Shown: positions 1-6,987 of the stretch, in pieces
Layout: each line of letters starts with the position of its first letter
Position numbering within the stretch: position 1 is the stretch's first letter
NCBI GenBank assembly: GCA_003598015.1
Contig: QZKE01000013.1
Location: 1-61,416, forward strand
From: Actinomycetota bacterium
GTDB lineage: Bacteria; Actinomycetota; Geothermincolia; Geothermincolales; RBG-13-55-18
Reading direction: 5' to 3'
Length of the DNA stretch: 61,416 nt
The notes under the pieces: generated by a model
What the model was told of the DNA's origin: nothing
What the model saw: the letters and a program-made list of their open reading frames with translations, nothing else
The model's database searches: none
Translations under genes and position numbers: made by a program

Positions 1-311
1 ATATTGGCGACGAGACCCGCCGTGCCCGCGGGCACCAAGGTCTCCCCGTAGGTTATGGCCAGGTGGTAGCCGTAGACCGCGGCCATGCCCGCCAGAAAGA
101 CCAGCGTCCACTCGCCCACGCTGAGGCGCGGTCGCTTGCGCCATATCGCCGCTACGACCGGAAGTAGGAAAAGCGAGGAGATCAGGAAGCGGGCCAGGTT
201 CAAGGTCAGATACGATACCTCGTCCAGGAGGGTCTTCATGGCGATGAAGGCCAGGCCCCAGATCCAGCAGACAAGAAACAGCAGCAGGTGATACTTCCAT
301 TTCTCCCGCAT
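1..311 (-). CDS. EamA (DMT superfamily) transporter, N-terminal part only
   Basis: Integral membrane carrier of the 10-helix EamA/drug-metabolite transporter type; substrate cannot be predicted. Only about the first 103 residues are present because the frame runs off the left edge. The ATG at 311-309 has GGAG six bases upstream. Visible features are a first helix around residues 8-25 containing WIWGLAFIAMK, the tryptophan-glycine pattern that opens EamA repeats, a second helix near 40-57, a basic turn WRKRPR, and a third helix near 68-86 followed by the TYGETLVPAGTAGL turn. The family assignment rests on this one repeat half; the C-terminal half lies outside the window. Confidence 0.8.
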   Translation of the reverse strand, partial: MREKWKYHLLLFLVCWIWGLAFIAMKTLLDEVSYLTLNLARFLISSLFLLPVVAAIWRKRPRLSVGEWTLVFLAGMAAVYGYHLAITYGETLVPAGTAGLVAN

Positions 312-438
312 TGGCAGCTCCGTTCTCGCCGCATCGAGATCAACCGGGTGACAGGCCAATTATGTCCGCCGCGGTGACCGCTTCCTCCGGGATCGGGCGG
401 AGGTTTTCACTCCGCCCCGGCGTCCCCTTACAGCAAGA

Positions 439-461
439 AGGCCGGCCTTACCGGCCGGCCT
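439..461 (-). terminator. GC-rich hairpin downstream of the 127-aa gene
   Basis: Arms AGGCCGGC (439-446) and GCCGGCCT (454-461) pair perfectly around a 7-base loop. Read on the minus strand the hairpin is followed by TTCTT, so it could stop transcription of the gene that ends at 481. Confidence 0.55.
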
Positions 462-480
462 CCGGTGTCGGCTTTCGCTG

Positions 481-864
481 CTATTCAGCGCACTTGCATC
501 CCTTGCGTTCCGCCAGCTTGTATCCCAGCTTCAGCGCCAGGGGGTAGGTGGCGAACATGGCCGCGGAGATGGCGTGCCCCTTGGGGCTGACGTTCTTGTA
601 GTCGAAATGGAAGACCCCGGAATTGATCATCCAGTCCCGTCCGGATTCAGCCTTGCACATCTCCCATATCCATCGCGTCCACTCCCGGTCGAAGTATAAG
701 CTGATGCTGGTCACGTAGAAGATGCCGATGGTTGAGATATCCAGAAATTTCCTTACCTTGGCTTTCTTCTCCGCATCCCCGATCTTGTCCGTGACCTTCG
801 CGTATACGAACCCGAGTGATACCAGCCACGGAGGATCGATGAGGAAGCTGTCATAGGGTAGCAA
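481..864 (-). CDS. Unrecognised 127-aa protein
   Basis: I do not recognise a family. The frame is open upstream to 969, but a TTG at 864-862 has GGAGG seven bases before it, while the upstream ATGs lack a ribosome site and the extra residues look non-native, so 127 aa is preferred. The protein has mixed aromatic and hydrophobic stretches (FLDISTIGIFYVTSISLYF around residues 46-64) but no confident signal peptide. It ends in a lysine/cysteine tail, KGCKCAE, a possible metal or disulfide site. No neighbour shares its strand closely enough to suggest an operon. A terminator-like hairpin follows. Confidence 0.6.
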   Translation of the reverse strand: MLPYDSFLIDPPWLVSLGFVYAKVTDKIGDAEKKAKVRKFLDISTIGIFYVTSISLYFDREWTRWIWEMCKAESGRDWMINSGVFHFDYKNVSPKGHAISAAMFATYPLALKLGYKLAERKGCKCAE

Positions 865-937
865 CGTATTCCCTCCCTTCCCGATTCCCGTATGCCGGGG
901 ATCATCGTCCTGCGTTCCGCTTCGATTATATATTGTA

Positions 938-966
938 GGTTCTTCAGTGAGAAGTGAGGCCTGACC
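938..966 (+). repeat. Degenerate copy of the GGTTCTTC repeat joined to a CCTGACCC end
   Basis: GGTTCTTCAGTGAGAAGT at 938-955 matches the dispersed repeat seen at 1431, 4012, 4185 (inverted) and 6645, and runs straight into GAGGCCTGACCC, the outer arm sequence of the second repeat family. It lies just upstream of the promoter of the gene at 1005. Confidence 0.45.
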
Positions 967-968
967 CA

Positions 969-996
969 TTGGACGGCCGCCATCATGTCTTATAGA
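969..996 (+). promoter_or_regulatory. Promoter of the gene at 1005, probably giving a leaderless mRNA
   Basis: TTGGAC (969-974), a 16-base spacer and TATAGA (991-996) precede the ATG at 1005 by only eight bases. There is no Shine-Dalgarno sequence, so transcription probably starts at or next to the start codon. Confidence 0.5.
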
Positions 997-1004
997 CTGA
1001 TGTC

Positions 1005-1412
1005 ATGCAGGCATATCTACTCCTCTGCGACGCGGCTGAGGTGGTGGGCGACCGGGTCTTCGTCCTTGGCGGGGGCTGGGTCGGCCGCAGCTCGCGCTTG
1101 CCCAACATGGCCGTGGTGGTACTACTGGACGTCCCCTGGGACCAGGCCAACCGCCGCCACGAGATGGAGCTGTTCCTGCTGGATGAGGACGGCAACATGG
1201 TGAGCGCCGGGGACCCCCCGCGCGAGATACGCATGCAGGGAAACTTCGAGGTAGGCCGCCCCGCCGGTCACCCGGCGGGTATGCCCCTCCGCTTCATGCA
1301 GGCCATCAACTTCCACCGCCTTCCCTTGAACCCGTCCCTGCGCTACAGCTGGGAGCTGAGGCTGGACGGCGAAACCGTGACCAGCACGTCCTTCTTCACG
1401 CGCCCCAAGTAG
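1005..1412 (+). CDS. DUF6941-like protein, 135 aa
   Basis: Small soluble protein of unknown function. The opening pattern LLCDAAEVVGDRVFVLGGGW resembles the DUF6941 group as I recall it, in which an N-terminal cytosolic CDxA segment precedes a beta-rich domain; this is recognition from memory. The rest contains alternating beta-like strands (MAVVVLLDVPWDQ, HEMELFLLDEDG, YSWELRLDGE) with no signal peptide or membrane segment. The ATG lies eight bases after a TATAGA box, suggesting a leaderless transcript. The gene stands alone, and a GGTTCTTCTG repeat begins 19 bases after its stop. Confidence 0.7.
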   Translation: MQAYLLLCDAAEVVGDRVFVLGGGWVGRSSRLPNMAVVVLLDVPWDQANRRHEMELFLLDEDGNMVSAGDPPREIRMQGNFEVGRPAGHPAGMPLRFMQAINFHRLPLNPSLRYSWELRLDGETVTSTSFFTRPK

Positions 1413-1430
1413 CGACGGATATTATTACTC

Positions 1431-1453
1431 GGTTCTTCTGCGAAAAGTATGGG
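1431..1453 (+). repeat. GGTTCTTCT...AAGTATGGG dispersed repeat
   Basis: GGTTCTTCTGCGAAAAGTAT followed by GGG matches the repeat at 6645-6667 almost base for base and shares its first nine bases with those at 4012 and 4185 (inverted). It sits in the 232-base gap between the genes at 1005 and 1645. It looks like a solo inserted-element end. Confidence 0.5.
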
Positions 1454-1644
1454 CATCGGGCATGGGGGCCGGGGGGCCGCCAGCCTGGCCCCGCTTACCG
1501 ATTGCCTGGCCGGAGCCGCCGCTGACGCCTCCCCTTTGACGGAAACGGCATTTGGTCCATAATGTTCGCAGGCCGGCTAACCGTCCGGCCATACGGAACC
1601 GATATCAAGAATGGCCCATCTTGCAGGTTGAGGCGGGATACGGT

Positions 1645-4011
1645 ATGAAGCTGCTGCGTAAGAAACTGCTGCGGGAGATAATGGAATCCAAGTTCCGTTT
1701 CTTTGCCATCGCCTCCGTGGTAGCCATAGGGATAATCCTCTTCACCGCCTCCTATATGTCCTTCCTCAACCTCTCCAAGTCCTACCAGTACACCTACGAC
1801 CGGCTCAATTTCGAAGAATTACTCGTGCGCGTCGACCGCGCCCCGGAACGCGTGGTCGAGCGCCTGAGCGCCCTTCCCAACGTCGAGATGCTCACGCCTC
1901 GTGTGAGCGATCCCCTGGGCATGGAACTGGAGGACGGGACCCGCATCACCGGGCAGATCATCGGCACGCCCGCCAGCGAACCCTACGTCAACATGCTCTA
2001 CATACGCGAGGGCAACGGCCTCACGGGCCAGGAGCAGGAACTGACCTGCCTGGTCGAGAACCACTTCGCCTCCTTCAACGACCTGCACGAGGGCGATATG
2101 ATCTACGCGGTCAAGGGCGGGGAAAGGTTGCCCGTACGCATCGCGGGCGTGGTCTCCAGCCCCGAGTACATGGTAGTCTTCCGCAACCGCCAGTTCCCCA
2201 TGACCTCGGCTACCGTCTACGGCGTCTTCTATTTCGACATGGACCAGGCCCGCGCTCTCACTAGCTTTCCCTCCAACTCATACAACGAGTTCGCCTTCAC
2301 CCTCAAGGATTATGCCCTGCTGGAGACCACCGAGGCCCAGGTACGCGAGATCCTCAAGCCCTATGGCATCGAGGAGACCACCACCCGGGACAATCAGATA
2401 TCCAAGACCCTGCTGGAGATGGACTTGCGGCAGTTTCACGACTTCGCCCTCTTCTTCCCCATACTCTTCTTCTCCATCGCCGCCTTCAGCATCTACATGA
2501 TCCTCTCCCGCCTGGTGCGCACCCAGAGGCCCATCATCGGCCTCATGCGCGCCATCGGCTATTCCGCCCGCACGGTGCTCTTCCATTACATGTCCTTCGC
2601 CCTGGTGGTGGGCCTGGTCGGGATTGTCATGGGCAGCCTGCTGGGGCTGGCCGCCACCGGCTTGATCTCCAAGATCTACTCCAGCACCATGAAGATCCCC
2701 TTCGTGAAGTACGGCGTCTATCCCGAGGTCTTCATATATGGATTCTTCCTGGCCATCGGTTTCTGCGCCCTCGCGGGACTCGTGCCGGCGCGCAGGTCGG
2801 CGGCGGTGCAGCCCACCGAGGCCCTGCGCGGCGTGGTCGACCCGATCAGGTACGGCAAGGTCTCCTGGGTGGAAAGGCTGCTGCCCCGCATCTCCCGGCT
2901 TCGCGTGTTCTGGAGGCTGCCGCTGCGCAACGTATTCCGCAACCGCAGGCGCACCGCCTTCACCGTCATCGGCATCATGTTCGCCATCATCCTCATCATG
3001 CTGAACCTGGGGATCAACGATACCGTGAACGCCAACATGGACCAGGCCTTCAACCACCTTTTCACCTTCGATATCGCCGTGCTCTTCCTGGACCCGCAGA
3101 CGCGCGTGACGCAGAAGAAGATCGAGGAGATACCGGGTGTCACCCTGGTCGAACCCACCGTGGGCTCCCCCTGCACCATAAGCAGCGGCGACAAGGACGT
3201 GGAGAGCATACTCATGGGGGCGCTGGCCGACACGGTGATGCGCGGCTTCCTGGACGAGAAGAACCGCGAGGTGGAGATCACGCCCAACCACTGCCTGATG
3301 AGCAGGAACTACCGCGAGGAACTGGGCATCGCCGTCGGCGATATGGTGGAGGTCACCTCCATCGGGCGTTCCCGCTCCTTCGTGGTCTCCGACTTCATCA
3401 TGGAGCCCATGGGCTCCTTCGTGTACGTCCCGGTGGAGGAGGCGCGGCAGCTGCTCGGCTACGGCACCAAGTCATCGGCCTTCTACATCCAGGTAGACGA
3501 GGGTTACTACCAGCAGGTGCGCGATGCCCTCTACGAGATGCCCGAGGTGCTCACCCTCGTCGACCTCAGCCAGATAAAGAAGGAGATCGATTCCTACATG
3601 GCCCTGCTTTATATCGTCATCGCCGTGATGCTGGTCTTCGGGATCATCATGGCTTTCTCGCTGGTCTTCAACACCTCCACCATCAACATCATGGAAAGGG
3701 AGCAGGAGGTCGCCACCATGCTCACCCTGGGGGTGCCGCAGTGGAAAGCGTCATTATCCCTCACCCTGGAGAACGTGATGATGGGTCTGTTGGGCCTTAT
3801 CCCGGGTTACATCGCGGCCCGTATCGTCATGGTCCAGGCCATGAAGCTGTACGAGAACGACCTCTTCTCCTTCACGCCAGCCATCTCCGTGTGGACCTTC
3901 GTCATCACCGGCGTGCTGGTCATCGCCCTCATGGTGCTCTCCGAATTCCCGTCGTTGAGGCACATACACAACCTGGACCTCGCCGAGTCCACCAAGAGGC
4001 GCTCCCTTTGA
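1645..4011 (+). CDS. ABC transporter permease, MacB/FtsX type, 788 aa
   Basis: Membrane subunit of an ABC system of the MacB/LolE type, which moves lipids, lipoproteins or peptides out of the membrane or transmits mechanical signals. Two similar halves are visible: helix near residues 19-42, extracytoplasmic domain, then an FtsX helical bundle at about 266-395 ending PARRSAAVQPTEALR; a second anchor follows RLPLRNVFRNRRRTAFTV near 425, then another extracytoplasmic domain and FtsX bundle at about 650-780. The frame is open from 1552, but the ATG at 1645 gives a normal KLLRKKLLREI basic N-terminus. No ATP-binding subunit is next to it, which is unusual. The terminal LxLAESTKRR tail is normal for the family. 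Confidence 0.88.
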   Translation: MKLLRKKLLREIMESKFRFFAIASVVAIGIILFTASYMSFLNLSKSYQYTYDRLNFEELLVRVDRAPERVVERLSALPNVEMLTPRVSDPLGMELEDGTRITGQIIGTPASEPYVNMLYIREGNGLTGQEQELTCLVENHFASFNDLHEGDMIYAVKGGERLPVRIAGVVSSPEYMVVFRNRQFPMTSATVYGVFYFDMDQARALTSFPSNSYNEFAFTLKDYALLETTEAQVREILKPYGIEETTTRDNQISKTLLEMDLRQFHDFALFFPILFFSIAAFSIYMILSRLVRTQRPIIGLMRAIGYSARTVLFHYMSFALVVGLVGIVMGSLLGLAATGLISKIYSSTMKIPFVKYGVYPEVFIYGFFLAIGFCALAGLVPARRSAAVQPTEALRGVVDPIRYGKVSWVERLLPRISRLRVFWRLPLRNVFRNRRRTAFTVIGIMFAIILIMLNLGINDTVNANMDQAFNHLFTFDIAVLFLDPQTRVTQKKIEEIPGVTLVEPTVGSPCTISSGDKDVESILMGALADTVMRGFLDEKNREVEITPNHCLMSRNYREELGIAVGDMVEVTSIGRSRSFVVSDFIMEPMGSFVYVPVEEARQLLGYGTKSSAFYIQVDEGYYQQVRDALYEMPEVLTLVDLSQIKKEIDSYMALLYIVIAVMLVFGIIMAFSLVFNTSTINIMEREQEVATMLTLGVPQWKASLSLTLENVMMGLLGLIPGYIAARIVMVQAMKLYENDLFSFTPAISVWTFVITGVLVIALMVLSEFPSLRHIHNLDLAESTKRRSL

Positions 4012-4185
4012 GGTTCTTCTCCGAGGATCATGCGCAGCTTCGGAGCCTTCGGGATCAGGTCATGAATCCAGCGCTTTTGCCAGCTGTCCGTTCTATGCTG
4101 GCTGTTTCTTCACATGCAAGATAAAGGACCTGACCCACCCCCGCACGCTACCCGTCTCATCACCCCCGCTTCCCGGAGAAGAACC
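4012..4185. mobile_element. MITE-like 174-bp inverted-repeat element
   Basis: GGTTCTTCTCCG at 4012-4023 is repeated in inverted orientation at 4185-4174, giving perfect 12-bp ends. Inside is a second inverted pair, GGGATCAGGTC (4051-4061) and GACCTGACCC (4127-4136). The element fills nearly the whole gap between two convergent genes, beginning one base after a stop codon. Flanks CCCTTTGA and CCCTGCAA agree at only 5 of 8 positions, so a target duplication is not demonstrated. Ends starting GGYTCTT recall ISL3-family termini; this is inference and no transposase is present. Confidence 0.5.
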
Positions 4186-4199
4186 CCCTGCAATAACTG

Positions 4200-4922
4200 T
4201 CAGGATTTGCGCAGGGCGTTTTCCCGCAGTACCCGGAAGAGTTCGTTCAACTCGTCGACGTAGGCCTGCGGTTCCACGTAGGGACGGCTGTAGCCCCGCA
4301 CCGTCTCCTCGCTTATCCCCTCGCCTACCACCTCCCTGCCGGCGCGGAAGACATAGTCGAGTTGTTCCTCCGCCGGACAGGGGTCGCGAGCCAGCAGCAC
4401 CGAGGAGGGGAAGAGGACGGCAGCGTGAAGGTGGCCGCCTCCCACCTCGGCCATGCGCTCGGCGGCCAGCACCAGGGGGTCGAAGTTGCGCAGTCCGGGG
4501 AAGCCGCAGGTGGAGACGAGCACGTGCCTGATCTCCGGGTTCTGCTCGTGCGGATGGGTGCATACCCCGTCGTGGTATTCCTGGTAGGGCTCGGCCAGGG
4601 GCATGATGCGATCGAGAAAGCGCTTCATTATCCCGTTCATATTGCATATGTACAGCGGCGAGGCATGGATGATGACATCGGCCGACAGCATCTTCTCATG
4701 CAGGGCGGGAACGTCGTCCTTGTGGCGGCACATGCCGGGGGTCTTGAACCAGCACCAGGTACATCCCAGGCAATCGGCGATCTTCTTCCCGGCGAGGTAG
4801 ACGGTCTCCGTCTCGGCACCCTCGCTTGCCGCCCCGGCCATGAAGCGCTCGAGTACCATGGCGGTGAAACCCTTTTCTTTGCGCGGACTGGAATTGAAAG
4901 CGATAACGTACTTGTCATCCAT
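4200..4922 (-). CDS. Iron-sulfur flavoprotein / NAD(P)H-dependent FMN reductase family, 240 aa
   Basis: Cytosolic flavodoxin-fold redox protein. The FMN phosphate loop is visible as NSSPRKEKGFT (residues 10-20). A compact cysteine cluster C51-x2-C54-x2-C57-x7-C65 follows, the spacing described for archaeal-type iron-sulfur flavoproteins (Isf), which bind a [4Fe-4S] cluster beside FMN and pass electrons from ferredoxin. HASPLYICNMNGIMKRFLDR near 91-110 is the second FMN-contacting loop. Start ATG at 4922 has a weak ribosome site. It stands alone, convergent with the permease. Electron donor and acceptor cannot be named. The alternative is a plain flavodoxin-like reductase with zinc-type cysteines. 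Confidence 0.82.
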   Translation of the reverse strand: MDDKYVIAFNSSPRKEKGFTAMVLERFMAGAASEGAETETVYLAGKKIADCLGCTWCWFKTPGMCRHKDDVPALHEKMLSADVIIHASPLYICNMNGIMKRFLDRIMPLAEPYQEYHDGVCTHPHEQNPEIRHVLVSTCGFPGLRNFDPLVLAAERMAEVGGGHLHAAVLFPSSVLLARDPCPAEEQLDYVFRAGREVVGEGISEETVRGYSRPYVEPQAYVDELNELFRVLRENALRKS

Positions 4923-5058
4923 GTCTTATATCTTTCCTTTCCCTTCTTTTACCTCGAAATCGTATACCGGCAGGGCTGGCACAAAACGGATCGGATGGTT
5001 GGCAGCCAATTATCGCACAAGAGGATCGAAGTGGAACATGTCCCGCATGGCAGGTAGC

Positions 5059-5445
5059 CTATTCTTCCTGCCCGACCTCGGATTCGTAGCACTCGTTGCA
5101 GTAGACGGCGCCGCTGGAAAGACCTTCGACCACTCCCACGAACAGCCACTCGTCGACGTCGAAATAATGGCCGCAGCGCGTGCACGAGGAACCCGCCACG
5201 ACTTCGAAACCCATACGGCGCTCGTCCAGGCCCAATTCGTCCACGGCCTGGGCGGGCTCCAGGCTCAATACGCCCCCGGGCAGGTCGCCCTCATCCGGAC
5301 GGCATTCCTGGCAGTAAAGGTATTCCTGTATGTCGTCCACCTCAACAGCCAGCGCAAATACCTTCTCTCCGCCGTGCATCCGTTTTCCGCACCCCTCGCA
5401 GATGCCGCCGCCGCTCACCAGTTTTCCACTGACGAATTCCCTCAT
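5059..5445 (-). CDS. Double zinc-ribbon-like protein, 128 aa
   Basis: Unassigned small protein with two four-cysteine sites. The first is CEGC near residue 14 with YCQEC about 35 residues later; the second is CTRC near 90 with YCNEC about 26 residues later. Each pair of CxxC or CxxxC knuckles is typical of a treble-clef or ribbon zinc site. The tail is strongly acidic. The frame is open to 5562; I chose ATG 5445 because GGGAG lies six bases upstream, while the earlier ATGs at 5475 and 5460 have no clear ribosome site. It is divergent from the DUF763 gene. Role unknown, possibly protein-protein or nucleic-acid binding. Confidence 0.65.
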   Translation of the reverse strand: MREFVSGKLVSGGGICEGCGKRMHGGEKVFALAVEVDDIQEYLYCQECRPDEGDLPGGVLSLEPAQAVDELGLDERRMGFEVVAGSSCTRCGHYFDVDEWLFVGVVEGLSSGAVYCNECYESEVGQEE

Positions 5446-5555
5446 GCCGTTCTCCCGCATAGACACCGTTATCATTGCTATTCTAACTCTTTTCGGTCCG
5501 CAGGGTGTCGCAGGCGGATGATAGAATCCCACTATGAGTAGGGAGATGTGACGCG

Positions 5556-6644
5556 GTGGCACAAAGGACCGGAACGGCCAACCTCCCCCTGCATGGGGGA
5601 AAAGCTCCGCGCTGGTTATTCGAGCGCATGGTGCGCCTGAGCGGCTGCATACTCGCGTACATGGTAGAGGAGCTGGGTCCGGGCGAGACCCTGAGCCGCT
5701 TCTCCGATCCCTTCTGGTTCCAGTCCCTGGGATGCGTGCTCGGCTTCGATTGGCATAGCAGCGGGGTGACCACCACCACCTGCGGGGCGGTGAAAGAGGC
5801 CTTACGCTACCGGCAAGACCTGGGGCTTTTCGCGGCGGGCGGCAAGGGCGCCGCCTCGCGGCGCACCCCCGCGGAGATAGAGGCTCATGGCGAACGGCTC
5901 GGCCTGGGGGCGGAGGCGGAATCGCTGGTGCGGGCCAGCCGCCTGTCCGCCAAGGTGGACAACAATGCGCTGCAGGACGGCTATCAGATATACCATCACT
6001 TCTTCCTGTTCACGTCCGCCGGGGAATGGGCGGTGGTGCAGCAGGGGATGAACGAAGCGGCGGGATACGCGCGCCGCTATCACTGGCTGTCGCGGGAGCT
6101 CGAGGACTTTACGCGGGAACCGCATGCGGCCATATGTTCCGAGGCGCGCGGGCTGACCTTGAACATGGTGGCCGACGGCAGCCACGAGACCAGGGAGGCA
6201 ATGGGGGCGCTGGCCGCCGAGAAACCCGACAAGCTCGTGGGGGAGCTGAAGCGGCTGAAGTGCCTGCGGCTGCCCCGGCGCCACCAGCTCTTCCTCGCGG
6301 ACCTGCATCCCGATTCCATCCGCAAGGTATTGCTGCTCACCTACGAACGCCAGCCCGAGGATTTCGTGACCCTGCTGGGGATGCCCGGTGTCGGTGCGAA
6401 GACCTTGCGCGCCCTGGCCCTCATCTCCGAGCTTATCCACGGTACCCACCTCAGCTGGGAGGATCCCGCCCGCTACAGCTTCGCCCACGGTGGCAAGGAC
6501 GGCTACCCCTACCCGGTCGACCGGGATACCTACGACTCCTCCATCGCCGTACTCATGCAAGCGGTGCGCTCCATGCGCGACGAAAAGAGCGAGCGGGAGC
6601 GAGCGCTGAGGCGCCTGGCGTCGTTTGCCGCCGAGATGGGGTGA
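5556..6644 (+). CDS. DUF763 domain protein, 362 aa
   Basis: Matches DUF763, a family best known from archaea and thermophilic bacteria and of unproven function. The signature start AQRTGTANLPLHGGKAPRWL and the WFQSLGCVLGFDWHSSG segment near residue 50 are characteristic. GMPGVGAKTLRALALISELI near 275-294 reads as a helix-hairpin-helix motif, suggesting DNA or structured nucleic-acid contact. The GTG start is preceded by GGGAG ten bases upstream. No operon partner; the stop is followed immediately by the GGCTCTTCTCCGGGAAG repeat. Family length is similar, so the gene looks complete. Confidence 0.85.
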   Translation: MAQRTGTANLPLHGGKAPRWLFERMVRLSGCILAYMVEELGPGETLSRFSDPFWFQSLGCVLGFDWHSSGVTTTTCGAVKEALRYRQDLGLFAAGGKGAASRRTPAEIEAHGERLGLGAEAESLVRASRLSAKVDNNALQDGYQIYHHFFLFTSAGEWAVVQQGMNEAAGYARRYHWLSRELEDFTREPHAAICSEARGLTLNMVADGSHETREAMGALAAEKPDKLVGELKRLKCLRLPRRHQLFLADLHPDSIRKVLLLTYERQPEDFVTLLGMPGVGAKTLRALALISELIHGTHLSWEDPARYSFAHGGKDGYPYPVDRDTYDSSIAVLMQAVRSMRDEKSERERALRRLASFAAEMG

Positions 6645-6670
6645 GGCTCTTCTCCGGGAAGTATGGGTGA
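6645..6670 (+). repeat. GGCTCTTCTCCGGGAAGTATGGG dispersed repeat
   Basis: GGCTCTTCTCCGGGAAGTAT then GGGTGA starts directly after the DUF763 stop codon. It is the best-preserved copy of the family also present at 1431, 4012 and 4185 (inverted). A CGGGATCAGACC segment follows about 35 bases later, echoing the GGGATCAGGTC inside the element at 4012. Confidence 0.5.
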
Positions 6671-6754
6671 ATCGATGGTGAGACTGGACGGTCCGGCCTC
6701 GGGATCAGACCCGGGATAAACCTGTTCCGGCTGGACGTTTTGGGTTGCCGGCCA

Positions 6755-6817
6755 GTGCACCGTCCCTTAGATATATTGACGCACCGAGAGCGTCAATATA
6801 TCTAAGGGACTGTGCAC
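6755..6817. repeat. Palindrome with 28-bp arms and 7-base loop
   Basis: Arms 6755-6782 and 6790-6817 are reverse complements with one mismatch (C6761 versus A at the paired position) around loop ACCGAGA. The arms begin GTGCAC. Because of the symmetry TTGACG is followed after exactly 17 bases by TATCTA on both strands, so the element could carry a pair of facing promoters or an operator. No T-run follows on either side, so it is not a normal terminator. It ends five bases before the promoter of the bS22-like gene. Confidence 0.75.
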
Positions 6818-6834
6818 TAGGTATAATGTATAAT
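6806..6834 (+). promoter_or_regulatory. Promoter of the bS22-like gene
   Basis: Two overlapping TATAAT boxes occur at 6822-6827 and 6829-6834. For the second, GGGACT at 6806-6811 lies 17 bases upstream, inside the right arm of the palindrome, so the palindrome may control this promoter. The predicted leader is about 38 bases. Confidence 0.5.
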
Positions 6835-6878
6835 GAATGGGATTTGCTATAGCAAAGCGAGCCAACAGGTGGTGATAC

Positions 6879-6974
6879 TTGAGTTCGGTAGTGAAGAAGC
6901 GCCGCAAGAAGATGCGCAAGAAGAAGCATAAGAAGCTGCTCAAGCGTACGCGCTGGCAGAGAAGGAACAAATAG
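6879..6974 (+). CDS. Small ribosomal subunit protein bS22-like (AURKAIP1/COX24 domain), 31 aa
   Basis: Very short, extremely basic protein: LSSVVKKRRKKMRKKKHKK then LLKRTRWQRRNK. This closely follows the actinobacterial AURKAIP1/COX24-domain proteins (mycobacterial bS22, which sits in the 30S subunit near the decoding region). The start is TTG at 6879 with AGGTGG seven bases upstream; an in-frame GTG shortly after is a less likely start. Its promoter is the doubled TATAAT at 6822-6834. The stop is 13 bases before the next gene. The gene is easily missed because of its size and TTG start, and it is the strongest phylum marker in the window. Confidence 0.85.
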   Translation: MSSVVKKRRKKMRKKKHKKLLKRTRWQRRNK

Positions 6975-6987
6975 AGAAAAGCGCTCG

